The translations under genes and the position numbers were made by a program. Positions 54,874 to 64,000 of a stretch of DNA of 64,000 bases are shown here, in pieces. The DNA is from Molanna angustata (taxonomy: Eukaryota; Arthropoda; Insecta; Trichoptera; Molannidae): assembly GCA_963576475.1 (NCBI GenBank), contig OY754973.1:5344893-5408892 (forward strand), given 5' to 3'. The notes under the pieces are model-generated. The model saw only the letters and a program-made list of their open reading frames with translations, had not been told where the DNA came from and made no database searches. Every line of letters starts with the position of its first letter. Position 1 is the first letter of the stretch.

Positions 54874-55659
54874 CTAGTTGCATGTAACACATGAGATCCA
54901 ACTGTCGACAGCGATAGTATGTATAGTTTGAAGAATAAATACCAAACCCATAAATACAAATTATTTATTATTTTATGATATTTGGTTTTCTATATAACAC
55001 ATGTACCTCATGTAGTCAAGATAGGATAGTATGGATTTCAGTCTTTTTTTCCTACCCGGAATATGAAAACAGCATGATGGTATATATTGTATGTTTGGAG
55101 ATGAAGTATCATACTATTAAGTCTTCTTTGATATTGTGTATAGGTGACTACCATACAAATTGTATGAAGCGATGTCGTCACGTCGTCACTAAATTCAATT
55201 TTTATAAAAATTGTTAAAAAAATTTGAGATGTACTACTACAATGTTAATATTTTTTATATAAAATTAAATTATCTAGTTGGGGTGTTTCGGCTTTTTTCG
55301 ATATTTTTTAAAAAAATGGAAATATAGGCAGTTAAACTCATAAATTTATCATAAAAAAAATATTTTTCTTAATAAAAAATGTTTGAGAAACCTTGGAATT
55401 TAAAAAAAAAACTTATTTGAGATTTTGTACTTGTCTATCTTTATACCAATTTTCAGCGTTCTAGCTTCTATGGTTACTGAGATATATGGAAAAAAAAAGT
55501 AAAAATTCAAAAGTTTATAACCCCTGACTGAAACAAAAATTTACAATTCTGAGTATAAAAGTTTTATAGGCTTATAATTCTTTATATATTCTGAAAATTT
55601 GGGCTCTGTAAATTGAGCGGATCAAAAGTTATAAGGGGGGGGGGACACACAGACACACA

Positions 55660-55754
<95 letters not shown>

Positions 55755-55954
55755 AACTCACATAAAATGTTCTTCTCCGAATTCTGAGTAAATCCATGTA
55801 TCGGAACATATATGCTGCGAGGCCTCTAGTTGGTGTTATTAGCATGCAAAAAGTCCACTACACCATACAAAATTTTCTTTCGTACACGCATCTTGACTTA
55901 ATAATGTCGATTCATTAAGAGAATTGAATTCTCATGAACGAATCGACAGTTGGA
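54874..55954 (-). mobile_element. Helitron family 1, copy H
   Basis: Complete: CTAG 3' end at 54874 next to A, 5' terminus TCCAACTGTCGATTCGTTC at 55954 with T outside. More diverged from D-G than they are from each other, so probably an older insertion. Confidence 0.85.
55661..55752. repeat. (AC)46 microsatellite inside Helitron H
   Basis: 92 bp of uninterrupted AC at the family's usual CA-rich position; the longest in the window. Confidence 0.95.
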
Positions 55955-56226
55955 TTATATATAAATTATGTCCTTTTACACTACGATGTCGAACATTTGA
56001 TACGTTTAAGTTCTCTTGTAGTTCATGATGTATTCGGAACATTTTCTTTTAAATGATTTCAGCGATAGTAAAAATAATGGAAAGTAAATATTTTAATATC
56101 ATTTGATGATTCGGCGGATATTTTGTGGTAGTTAATATTAACCATATTTGAATTATAAATTAGCTATAAACCACTTGTCACTTCGCGACATTTTTCGAAA
56201 GCGCTGTCCTTCCATAGATCGGCGTC

Positions 56227-56727
56227 AATGAAATTAAATATTTTAATTTCATTTTCATTTCATTTTATTTAATATTCGAATAGTATTTGCTATGCATATT
56301 TCGAATATTATATGGAAGCTCTAGTATCAACTGGCTTAACGGACCAATGAACATATATTTATAACTTTATGTGAATATACTACAGTAAAAAGGGACCTTA
56401 GTATGACTCATACGTATGTTTAAATTTTATTTTGTATAAACTATGCAAAATATGATGACATAATATCTATCTGTAGGCAGACATATCGGCAGCATTTTCT
56501 TTCACAAAAGTAGGTATATAAGTTTATATTTATTTTATACATATAAAAATACTGTGTAGGTACCTACCTGAATTTAGTGTTGGGGTTTTTCATATATTTA
56601 TTTAACATTATTTCATATATTACACTTGCTTCTTCTTCTTCTATAGCCAAGTTCGAAGCACTGATAGATAAAGGCCTCTTCAAAATTTTTCTACTTACAT
56701 ATTGCTACTTACTTTAAATAAGGGATG
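56227..56727. other. Unassigned stretch
   Basis: 56255-56330 resembles 46575-46680 (ATTCGAATA repeats and ACTAGAGCTTCC in reverse). One GTAGGTACCTAC palindrome lies at 56556-56567. Confidence 0.45.
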
Positions 56728-57090
56728 CAAGTGCAGTCATACGGTGGAATCAAAACTATCATGATAACCCATATATAAGATATTAAATATATATATATAT
56801 ATTTTTTTTTTAAATAAAAATGAATATGTCCTTGTTAAACAAGTACATATACATCTTCCTACGTTCCCTAAAATAAGCAAATATGCTTGTGCTATAGGTG
56901 AACGAAATCGGTTGAGGCAGGATTCGAACTCGCGACCACTGGATTACTAGCCCAGCGCGCTAACCGCTCTGCCATCGACCCATCTAAATATGGGTTATAA
57001 TATATTATGGAAATCCATAAGATAATTATATAAACGATATTTATTATCCCGAGGGTTTCGATTCCACCATTGAACCGGACTTGCACCCCA
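56728..57090. mobile_element. Foldback family F2, copy b, with SINE in the loop
   Basis: The left arm GTGGAATCAAAACTATCATG then ATAACCCATAT (56740-56772) is inverted at the right (ATATGGGTTATAAT ... CCCGAGGGTTTCGATTCCAC then TTGCACCCC, to about 57090). Copy a is 12296-12722. The loop is occupied by a SINE-1 copy. Confidence 0.62.
56823..56993 (-). mobile_element. SINE-1 copy
   Basis: Minus strand with full A box (GGCAGAGCGGTTAGCGC), B box (GAGTTCGAATC) and body to TTTAACAAGGACATATTC; T-rich edge at 56800-56822. Inserted in the loop of foldback F2b. Confidence 0.9.
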
Positions 57091-58601
57091 GAATTAAATT
57101 ACAAAATGATTATAAGTAAGTTGATGGGTAGGAATATGTGTAGGTATAAATAATAATTTTATTGAAATTCTACATTGACTGTTAATATGCACATTATGTA
57201 TTTCGAATAATTCTAAATTATATAAGGTTGCTTATTAAAAATAATACTTAGGTATTAAAATATTATTAAAGAAAAAATACCTCAAAATCATTCTTAGTAA
57301 GTTTTCGTTAGGCGCCTTGTATCAAAAGTACCTATTATATGGTAGGTACATACATAAGTAGTCTATTATAGTATTTTATGTATTCATTACCACATACAAA
57401 ATATAATACGAATAATATGTTCATAATGTGCCTGTTATTTCGTAAAGTAATCAATTATCAATATTATCATACATACATTGTTATTAACATGTTAACAAAC
57501 ATAATATTAAATTATTTTTAAGGTTATTAAATAACTCTTAACAATTTAATTAACAAGATAAACAACAAAGTTAGGAATTATCATTTTGTTTAAAATATTG
57601 ACCTCGAGTTTATGTTTACAAACTATTAAGACAATGTCTGCAATAAAGCATTATAAAATACACGTTTGCCAGAAATTCATTGTAAATAATATGATTAATT
57701 TATTCCCAAGTAACCTTAGTGAGATTTTTTTGTTTACAGGCAATTTATCCTAGAGAGAGTGCTTTGTGCTTTGGTGAAAATATCATAATTTGGTTAAATT
57801 TGTTGAAATTAAATTCGGATGTTATTTGACATTAAGAAGTTAAGTAATATGTTTGTAAATTTAAAATTTTGAATAGACATTATATATGAAATATTGATTG
57901 GGGATGTGCAAGTTATTTAAACAAGATTAAAATAAAATAAATTGTTGGATGATATACGGTTGAAGCAATTGAATATTTAAATAATTAAATTTTACCCATT
58001 AAATCGAATATTTTTACAGTTGTATATACCTATGCAAAAATTGGATTTTTTTCCTGTCGAGAGTTAATGATATACTATAGCAATTTTTTAACATCACAAT
58101 ATAGAGGAATTTGAAATATACGTAACAAAAAGGTTTCTTCGTCACTTATTTTTAAACTAACAGATTTTCATTAGATACTAAAATTATGAAAAACACAACA
58201 TTTCTGCATTACTAACTAAAAAATCAGATTTTTGACTTATGTCTTTGTTCTCACAAACGAGCGATATATAGAACTTTCAAAATTTGGATGAATTTGGATG
58301 ACTCTATAAGAAGGTTTAAAAATAAATTATAAAAAAGAGTGGGAGGGGGGGTCGTGCCGGCGCGTCGAGGGTGCCGTTGAGTCTGGGGGTTTCGTAAGCG
58401 TAACCAAAATCTACAGAACTATTGTCACTTCCTTTCTCCATTTTCCTTCCTATTCCTGGATCCATTCCTTTTCTTTTTCCTGTTTCTTACTTATATATAC
58501 TATATACTTATGTTTCTGTTGATAGAACGAAGAATACTACAATTGGCGCCATAAAACGTGAATCTATATAACATATTATATTAAGGTATAATTGGTGAAA
58601 G
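57091..58601. other. Unassigned AT-rich stretch
   Basis: About 1.5 kb, mostly very AT-rich. A GC-rich patch at 58338-58392 (GTGGGAGGGGGGGTCGTGCC then GGCGCGTCGAGGG) stands out but matches nothing I know. No open frame of note. Confidence 0.4.
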
Positions 58602-58742
58602 TTGCGCAAGCGCATAAAGTGACCACCTAGACTAGACGATGACAGATCATAAGTCCTATAGGTGCCTTGAGTTCCAAGTTATCTTATGATGTTCCAACTT
58701 TGTCTTTATTGAGATGTAAATATTTGTCATATTATTTTATTT
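58602..58742 (-). mobile_element. Foldback family F1, half copy
   Basis: TGGTGAAAGTTGCGCAAGCG, GATGACAGATCATAAGTCCT, GGTGCCTTGAGTTCC, then CCAACTTTGTCTTTATTGAG matches the loop and one arm of 42256-42469 read on the minus strand. The opposite arm is missing. Confidence 0.75.
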
Positions 58743-58952
58743 TGATAACACATCATTCAACAGATCATGCAGAGACAAACGATCACAATATTTTTTTTTA
58801 AATTCGATACAACCCTTTTCCTAACAACTTCGTCCTGAAAGATCACCGCGAGATATAGTTGGACCTCATTAACTCAAGACTATTCAGTTTCTGTGGCAAA
58901 CGAATAAGAAGATCTCTTAAAAGAAGAAGAAGGTGTTTTGATAATTCTTTGT

Positions 58953-59046
58953 TTTGTCCTTGTTAAACAAGTACGTATAAATCTTCCTACGTTCCCTTAC
59001 ATAAACATAAATGCTTGTGCTATAGGTGAACGAAATCGAATTGAAA
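58953..59046 (-). mobile_element. SINE-1 body fragment
   Basis: TCCTTGTTAAACAAGTACGT through GCTATAGGTGAACGAAATCG is the SINE-1 body; the tRNA-like head has been lost. Confidence 0.82.
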
Positions 59047-59451
59047 GAATCGGTTAATGTTATATTTAAGTCCACCAGACTACCAATACATTTGACTACC
59101 AATGAATTGCTAGAATATAAAACGATCAGTTGTTACTATGCTGAACTTTGTTAATAAAATATCTGAGACATTTAGACAGACACTGAGACGCCAAAATATA
59201 TGTTAATTTCCATTTATATTTTTTGTATTTTTATTGTATTTGATATTTTATTTTCAGCATCTCCGTCTAGTGGCGAAGAGTGGTGTTATGATTTCTCAGT
59301 TATTTTTTTAAATTTATAAATTTCAACACATATGTAGATTCTGTTTTTTTAAACTTATCCAGATCTTGCGTCAACCTAATTAAGCGTAGTACCTGTTAGT
59401 TGCCGGTAATCAATAAAAAATAAATTATTATATTGTCCTAGATCGCTTATC
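59047..59451. other. Unassigned AT-rich stretch
   Basis: No feature supported. Confidence 0.35.
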
Positions 59452-59515
59452 AGCAGAAAACAAATTTATTTATGATATTCACAAAATATTTGCTTCTCTG
59501 GGCTGAAAACACTTC
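59452..59515 (+). mobile_element. SINE-2 fragment
   Basis: AACAAATTTATTTATGATAT ... TTGCTTCTCTGGGCTGAAAA then CACT matches part of the SINE-2 body only. Confidence 0.6.
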
Positions 59516-60441
59516 AGTATCACAAAAAATACCAATCAGTAATACACTCAAGGTAAAAGGTAGTGTTTATTAATTATTTCTTCAAATTTTCTATCTATAT
59601 AAAATGAAAGAAAAACATATATTATAAAGGAAGAGTGTTGTGTTGAGCACAACACACATTCAAAACGGTCAAGATCACATTTTAAACCGTTTTGCACCAA
59701 ATATACGATTGTAATTATGCATAATATATTTGTTTCACACAGTCATATATTTTTCTGTGATGACAGATACATGTTTTGATGAAAATTATTACATACAATA
59801 ATTCAACACAAGACCATTTTTGCGACCTTACATTTTCACATTTCAATATTTCACATTGGATCACAATCATTTCGTTTAGTATATAATACATTACAAGAGT
59901 ACCTATTTTTTTTTTATTTCTATCATATAAAAATCATAATACCTAAATATATGAATCACAAATTAAATCGCTGGACTTGTATTAGATTTGGGTGGTCCAA
60001 ACCTACTCATGATTCGAGATATTATATTCGATAGCTAACATGTTTTTTTTATCATGTGTGTTTACTATCTCACCAACTCATAGCTCCCTGATACTTGTGA
60101 GGTTTCAACAATTCAAAAAATGTGTTAAAACGATACATATTTACATAAATCATGTTATGATTCTAGAATATAATCCTCTTTGTACTATTCCTTGTATGTT
60201 TCAGGTGTGATCCTATAATTTTGTTTTTTCTCATTTGTCGAAAATTGTATGTTAAACTTTAAAAATTACTTGATATGATGTCCTATTATCATGCACCGTA
60301 GTCTACATTTACTTGTTTTTTTTTCATTGTTTTTAATATCATTATACTCTACTGTACTGTTGGATATCCAAAATAAATAAAATAAATCATCTATAGGTAC
60401 CTTCTTACCGAAATGGGTCTATTATTAAAAATGAAATGATT
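59516..60441. other. Unassigned AT-rich stretch
   Basis: Near 59632-59652, GTGTTGTGTTGAGCACAACA forms a small palindrome resembling the dispersed motif. No gene. Confidence 0.4.
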
Positions 60442-60520
60442 ATTTTGACAAATTTTAATATCTCAATAGAGATGAAGTTGGAATATATAAAGGAGAACCA
60501 GGAAATCATTGACTCCCATG
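60442..60520 (+). mobile_element. Foldback family F1, arm fragment
   Basis: TTTTGACAAATTTTAATATC then TCAATAGAGATGAAGTTGGA then GGAGAACCAGGAAATCA matches the left arm and loop edge of 42256-42469. Confidence 0.72.
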
Positions 60521-60590
60521 TATACCGATATTATGTATATTATAAATGCAATTATAAAAATATTCCATGTAATTGATAATTTAATTTATA
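60521..60590. other. Short AT-rich gap
   Basis: Nothing recognised. Confidence 0.3.
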
Positions 60591-61400
60591 TATTTTTTTT
60601 TTAATTTTATTTATTAGGAAACTAAACAGCTATATAAAATATAAGCCAATTAGAATGTCTCACTTAATTACATAATCATTAATAATACATAGTTTTTGCG
60701 TAGTTGAGTTATTAAGTATGATGGTGATTAGTGAGTGTATGCTGGGGAAAGGAAAGGGTAATGGATATAGATAAGCGTTGATAAGGAAGGGATAAAGGTT
60801 TGAGGAAGATAGGTTTTATTTTTAACCAGTAATATTACCAATAACTGTGAGTAATTGACGATTCATCAATGTCTGCGTTGAGTTAAATATATCCGGTTGA
60901 GGGTCAAGACTATTGTATTAGTTAAAACATCTGTTTATATAATAAATAAGTGCGTAATTTGTTCTGCAATATGGTGTATAGAAAAGGTGATTTTGATGTG
61001 TTGTTCTTATTGGGTAGTTGAAAGAGATTTTTCGGAGTAGGTAAGAGCTATCTACAAGGTTATTCAATATATTGTAAAGCAGATAGACATCAGATGTCTT
61101 TCTTCTTATTTCAAGGGATATAAACCCATGTTATTTCAATGATTGGTCGTAATTATAGCCGTAAATTTGTTTTCTAAAATTGAGTATTTTGATATTTTTT
61201 TCTGTATCTTATCAATTCTGTCGATCTGAACATTATAATTTGGGCTCCATATTGTTGATGTGAACTCTAAATGACTTGTAACAAAGCCATTAAACAGAAG
61301 AACAAAAAAGGTTATTTCTTTGAAAGATATAGTTATTCTTTGTATGAATCCCTTGTTTCTATAGCACGATATAATCAATATGTGGAATAAATGAAAGTTA
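60591..61400 (-). mobile_element. CR1/Jockey-like LINE 3' end with poly-A
   Basis: Minus strand: ITFFVLLFNGFVTSHLEFTS, TIWSPNYNVQIDRIDKIQKK, then in another frame TSDVYLLYNILNNLVDSSYL and YNSLDPQPDIFNSTQTLMNR. The motif Y-SLV-SHLEY-S--W-P-Y--HID-IE-IQ-KF is typical of Jockey/CR1-group LINEs just after the reverse transcriptase. The frame change is near 61130. A 3' UTR of about 240 bp ends in AATAAATAAAATTAAAAAAA at 60591. Confidence 0.83.
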
Positions 61401-61464
61401 TAAATTGTAAAAAAAACTTATAAAAAGAAAACACAGTTTCATTTCACATTGAGTTTTTTTAATT

Positions 61465-61508
61465 TGCCTAAGCGCTTTCGCCAGTCACAGCTGGCATCCT
61501 CAGAGGCA
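61465..61508 (-). ncRNA. Hammerhead-like motif (variant core)
   Basis: Minus strand: TGCCT, CTGAGGA, T, GCCAG-CTGTGA-CTGGC, GAAA, GCGCTT, AGGCA. Helix I (TGCCT/AGGCA) and helix II (GCCAG/CTGGC) pair perfectly and CTGANGA/GAAA are intact. Helix III differs from the usual AC-GC-GTC: here A15.1 could pair only with a U after a GCGC loop, with U as cleavage base. It may be a weak ribozyme or a relic of a Penelope-like terminal repeat. Followed by A-rich sequence and located beside a LINE. Confidence 0.45.
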
Positions 61509-61510
61509 CA

Positions 61511-62404
61511 CTATATACTAACTTAAAATTTATACAAGTAATGGTCAAATGGGTATGAACAGGTAAGCAGGGGAGGGGGGAGGGAAAAACCCTATCAGAC
61601 ACATACAGATATTTTTACATAGATAACAATTAATAGGTAAAAAGTATGGGAAGTCCATATTAACAATGGTTACAATATAAATAACTACTATGATAAGCAA
61701 GCAAATAACAATAAAATGATTATAACCATTGTTCCAATTAAAATTATGATAAATAAAAAAATGAATGGTTACGCAAAGCATAGGGCGATTAAAAAATCCA
61801 TCTGACGATAGATAGGTGACTTTTTTCTTAATTTAACGTATATTCAATCCATAACATCTATGTGCAAACGTGAATTGAGCAAAGATAGAACTGCGTAGTT
61901 ATCTGTTCCACGCTTTTGGTGATTTGAGGTGGTGGTATATACGTTATTGTGGACACAAAGTGTACTTTTCTCACAAAAGTATGTCAATGCGAATAAACAA
62001 ATCAAATATATTTACGTAATATCTATCTATATTTAATAAACGTTTATTTAACGCCATGCCTGTATTTACTTTAGAAATGTAAACATTGGCTTAAGTGTGA
62101 ACTAAGAAAATATTTACCAAATAATATGTATATATTATGTTATATCTGTCATGGCGACGTAGAGGTTTCATCGAATAACAATTTTTCACATACTCAACTA
62201 TAAAAATATTTTGGATTCGTTTTCTCATCTTAAACTAAATTATTCTCAAAAGTAAACATAAAAGCTCTCAGAAGAGGAATATCATTGGCGTATAAAAGGA
62301 CATAAGTTGGTTTCAATAAATAATTTACATAATCTAGTATTTTCGTTAATCATCATCTAGTGTTCAAGAGAAAAATTTATTCAGACTTTTGCAGGTAAAC
62401 GGAG
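61511..62404. other. Unassigned AT-rich stretch
   Basis: A G-rich patch (AGGGGAGGGGGGAGGG) lies at about 61569-61584. No gene. Confidence 0.35.
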
Positions 62405-62735
62405 CTTGAATTATACGACACAACGACGAGATCTACAATATGTACAGAGAGCCAAACGTTATAAAGGTAATAAAAATAGGGAGGTTGCGATGGGCAGAAG
62501 ACGTGGAAACAATGGACAATGAAAGAGTGCCAAAGATGATCCTGCACACAAACGCTAAAAAAAGGCGAAGCGTTAGTAGACACAAGCTCCTATGCCTGGA
62601 TGGCGTGCAGCGGAATGTGGAGGCTGTTGGTGTAAGGGACTAGGTGGGTGCTTGCCAGGATAGAGGGAGATGGCGGGGAATGCTGGAGGAGGCCAAGGCT
62701 CGAAACGGGCTGTGGAACCATTAATGACGATGATG
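62405..62735 (+). mobile_element. LINE C-terminal fragment
   Basis: Plus strand: NDEIYNMYREPNVIKVIKIG, RLRWAEDVETMDNERVPKMI, then after a stop/frame change RGRWRGMLEEAKARNGL. This is the RLRWAGHV--M...W...L.EAKAR-GL ending of RTE-like LINE proteins, as at 898-1430 but a different subfamily. The CGATGATGATG-type end follows. Confidence 0.82.
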
Positions 62736-62794
62736 ATGAGTAGTTATCTTAAAAGTGTATTGCTTGCTTCGTATGCCGACTTTGTATTATATGC

Positions 62795-63000
62795 TGACCG
62801 CCGTGGCACAGTTGGTAAACCGTTCGGTTTCTGTGTGGACGTCCTGGGTTCGATTCCCAGCAGAGGAAAAATTTATTAAAATTCATTTATCACGCAAATA
62901 ATGCTTTTTTGGGCTGAAAACAATGGTTAGTTGGAAGAAATTGCCATATGGCAATAAACTCGCCACTTGTGCAGGGTGCAAAGAAGTGTTCATTATTTAT
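62795..63000 (+). mobile_element. SINE-2, most complete copy
   Basis: tRNA-like head with A box TGGCACAGTTGG and B box GGTTCGATTCC. The body follows: CAGCAGAGGAAAAATTTATT, TTTTTTGGGCTGAAAACAAT, GTTGGAAGAAATTGCCATAT, GGCAATAAACTCGCC, TGCAGGGTGCAAAG. It ends in TTATTTATTTATTT. Other copies at 4396, 29405, 34955 and 59452 are partial. Confidence 0.87.
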
Positions 63001-64000
63001 TTATTTATTTTGTGAAACGTGGAAATGCTGAAGATTGATAAGATCATTGACGCAGATTTATGACAAAACTATATTTCTTCTTCGTCTTCTTGTACCGCTC
63101 CTAATGAGGTTTAACCACCAGACTGAACTCATCACAATCTTGAGCTAACCCTAATTAATAGCAACTGTCTGAGATTTTTAATCCAAGATGTTCATTAACA
63201 TCCCATCCCCAATGAAAAAAAATAGTAGGTACCTGAAGAATTTAATGGTATTAAAAATCGACCACGAAATATTTATTTTTTCTTCTTCTACTATTTTATC
63301 AGATCCTCCCGACGTTGAATATTGCTAGAGAGTAGGTACATCTGGCTATTTGCGGCGGCACGAAACAGTTCCTCCACGATCCCCGACCATTATTGCACAT
63401 CGCGGAGCCATGAAATTCGTCTCCTGCCGACACCCCTTTTTATCGCCCCTAATTATTATCCGTCATTGGTTAGTTTTTTTACGCATTATTCAAAAAATTC
63501 ACTATACCTCATAGATCGCGAAACTTACTCACTTTACGGAGAATTGCTATTGCTAAGTCATTTGTCAAAACCAAGTCTTCATCCTTAAATCTTTGTGCCA
63601 TTTTTCGGCAGACAAGAAGATGCTAATCGTTCTGGACCCGCAATTGCAAGATACATATTCTTATCGTCCTATACCCCACCAGTAATGGCTCTTTTTACAT
63701 ATTATAATGATTAATCCAGTGTTTTCTCTAGCCTTTTTTGTTGGTACTTGTTAATTGCATACAATCTTGTATATTTTATTTTTATTTTATTTTATTAAAA
63801 AGGGTACATCGACAGACATCCAGCTTACAACTTTCATAAAAAGAAAATAATATTGGTTATTATTATGAGTGCTGGACGTCCATATTATGGATGCACACAA
63901 AATTACATGAGCTCATATTCAATCACACAAAATTTCACACTTTGGTTTACCGTGAAATCTTCTTAAATAATTCAGAGTAAAACGTTACTTGCATAAAATA
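63001..64000. other. Unassigned end of window
   Basis: A (TTC)n-like TTCTTCTTCGTCTTC at 63075 may be the end of a minus-strand LINE, but nothing coding adjoins it. The 88-codon plus frame at 63322-63588 is unrecognised. AT-rich to the edge. Confidence 0.35.

Larger units (their letters stand above)
54623..56226. mobile_element. Inverted hammerhead-like arms bracketing a Helitron
   Basis: The left arm (54623-54710, plus) and right arm (56149-56226, minus) share ATGGAAGGACAGCGCTT, CGAAA(C/A)ATGTCGCGAAGTGAC and CAAGTGGTTTATAGCTAATT in inverted orientation. The left arm has a stem GGAAG...CTTCC, then GAAAC-AT-GTC, matching hammerhead helix II, GAAA and cleavage site. The CTGANGA core is changed to GGTCGA, so activity is doubtful. 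Without the Helitron at 54874-55954 the spacer would be about 357 bp, similar to the 268 nt of the element at 14418-14891. Confidence 0.5.

Overview
This looks like gene-poor, AT-rich nuclear DNA from an insect, most likely a moth or butterfly. The case for Lepidoptera is inference: five exact copies of the palindrome GTAGGTACCTAC in 64 kb, several families of tRNA-derived SINEs, RTE- and CR1/Jockey-type LINE ends, and CTAG-ended Helitrons with internal (CA)n tracts. I see no operons, no bacterial signals and no intact host protein-coding gene. The one convincing host gene is a tRNA-Val(AAC) at 53785-53857. Almost every long open frame is a LINE fragment, a transposase fragment or a tandem repeat that happens to stay open.

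Layout. 0-7.2 kb: LINE 3' ends on both strands and a small inverted-repeat element. 7.7-10.7 kb: two Helitron copies, one a head-to-head chimera, with a SINE between. 11.5-15.7 kb: foldback elements, a 34-nt hairpin insertion with 8-bp flanking repeats, SINEs, and a perfect 103-bp inverted repeat (14418-14891) whose arms each hold a complete hammerhead-ribozyme motif. 17.4-21.2 kb: a decayed CR1/Jockey-like LINE (minus strand) split by a Helitron of a second family; removing that Helitron restores the LINE frame exactly. 22.6-25.8 kb: a 73-bp satellite of about 44 copies. 26.6-27.3 kb: a 62-bp array. 29.9-31.7 kb: a TTA-flanked, TIR-bounded element carrying a MADF-like frame, a 30-bp array, and a GC-rich 529-bp insert bounded by a 14-bp target duplication. 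33-41 kb: LINE fragments, a mariner-like transposon with a SINE inside it, and a 24-bp array interrupted by another SINE. 42-46 kb: foldback elements and a LINE. 47.1-51.4 kb: four near-identical Helitrons in the same orientation. 51.9-53.1 kb: the second copy of Helitron family 2. 53.8 kb: tRNA-Val. 54.6-56.2 kb: ribozyme-like inverted arms bracketing another Helitron. 56.7-63 kb: a foldback with a SINE in its loop, LINE ends and SINE pieces.

The parts do not form a pathway. They are layers of insertions, and several nested insertions give a relative order: LINE before Helitron family 2; mariner-like element before SINE-1; 24-bp array before SINE-3; inverted-arm element before Helitron family 1.

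The most unusual structure is the recurring theme of short inverted-repeat elements whose arms carry hammerhead-like cores (CTGANGA ... GAAAC ... GTC/GTT). These resemble the terminal repeats of Penelope-like retroelements, but no Penelope reverse transcriptase or GIY-YIG nuclease is visible in the window.
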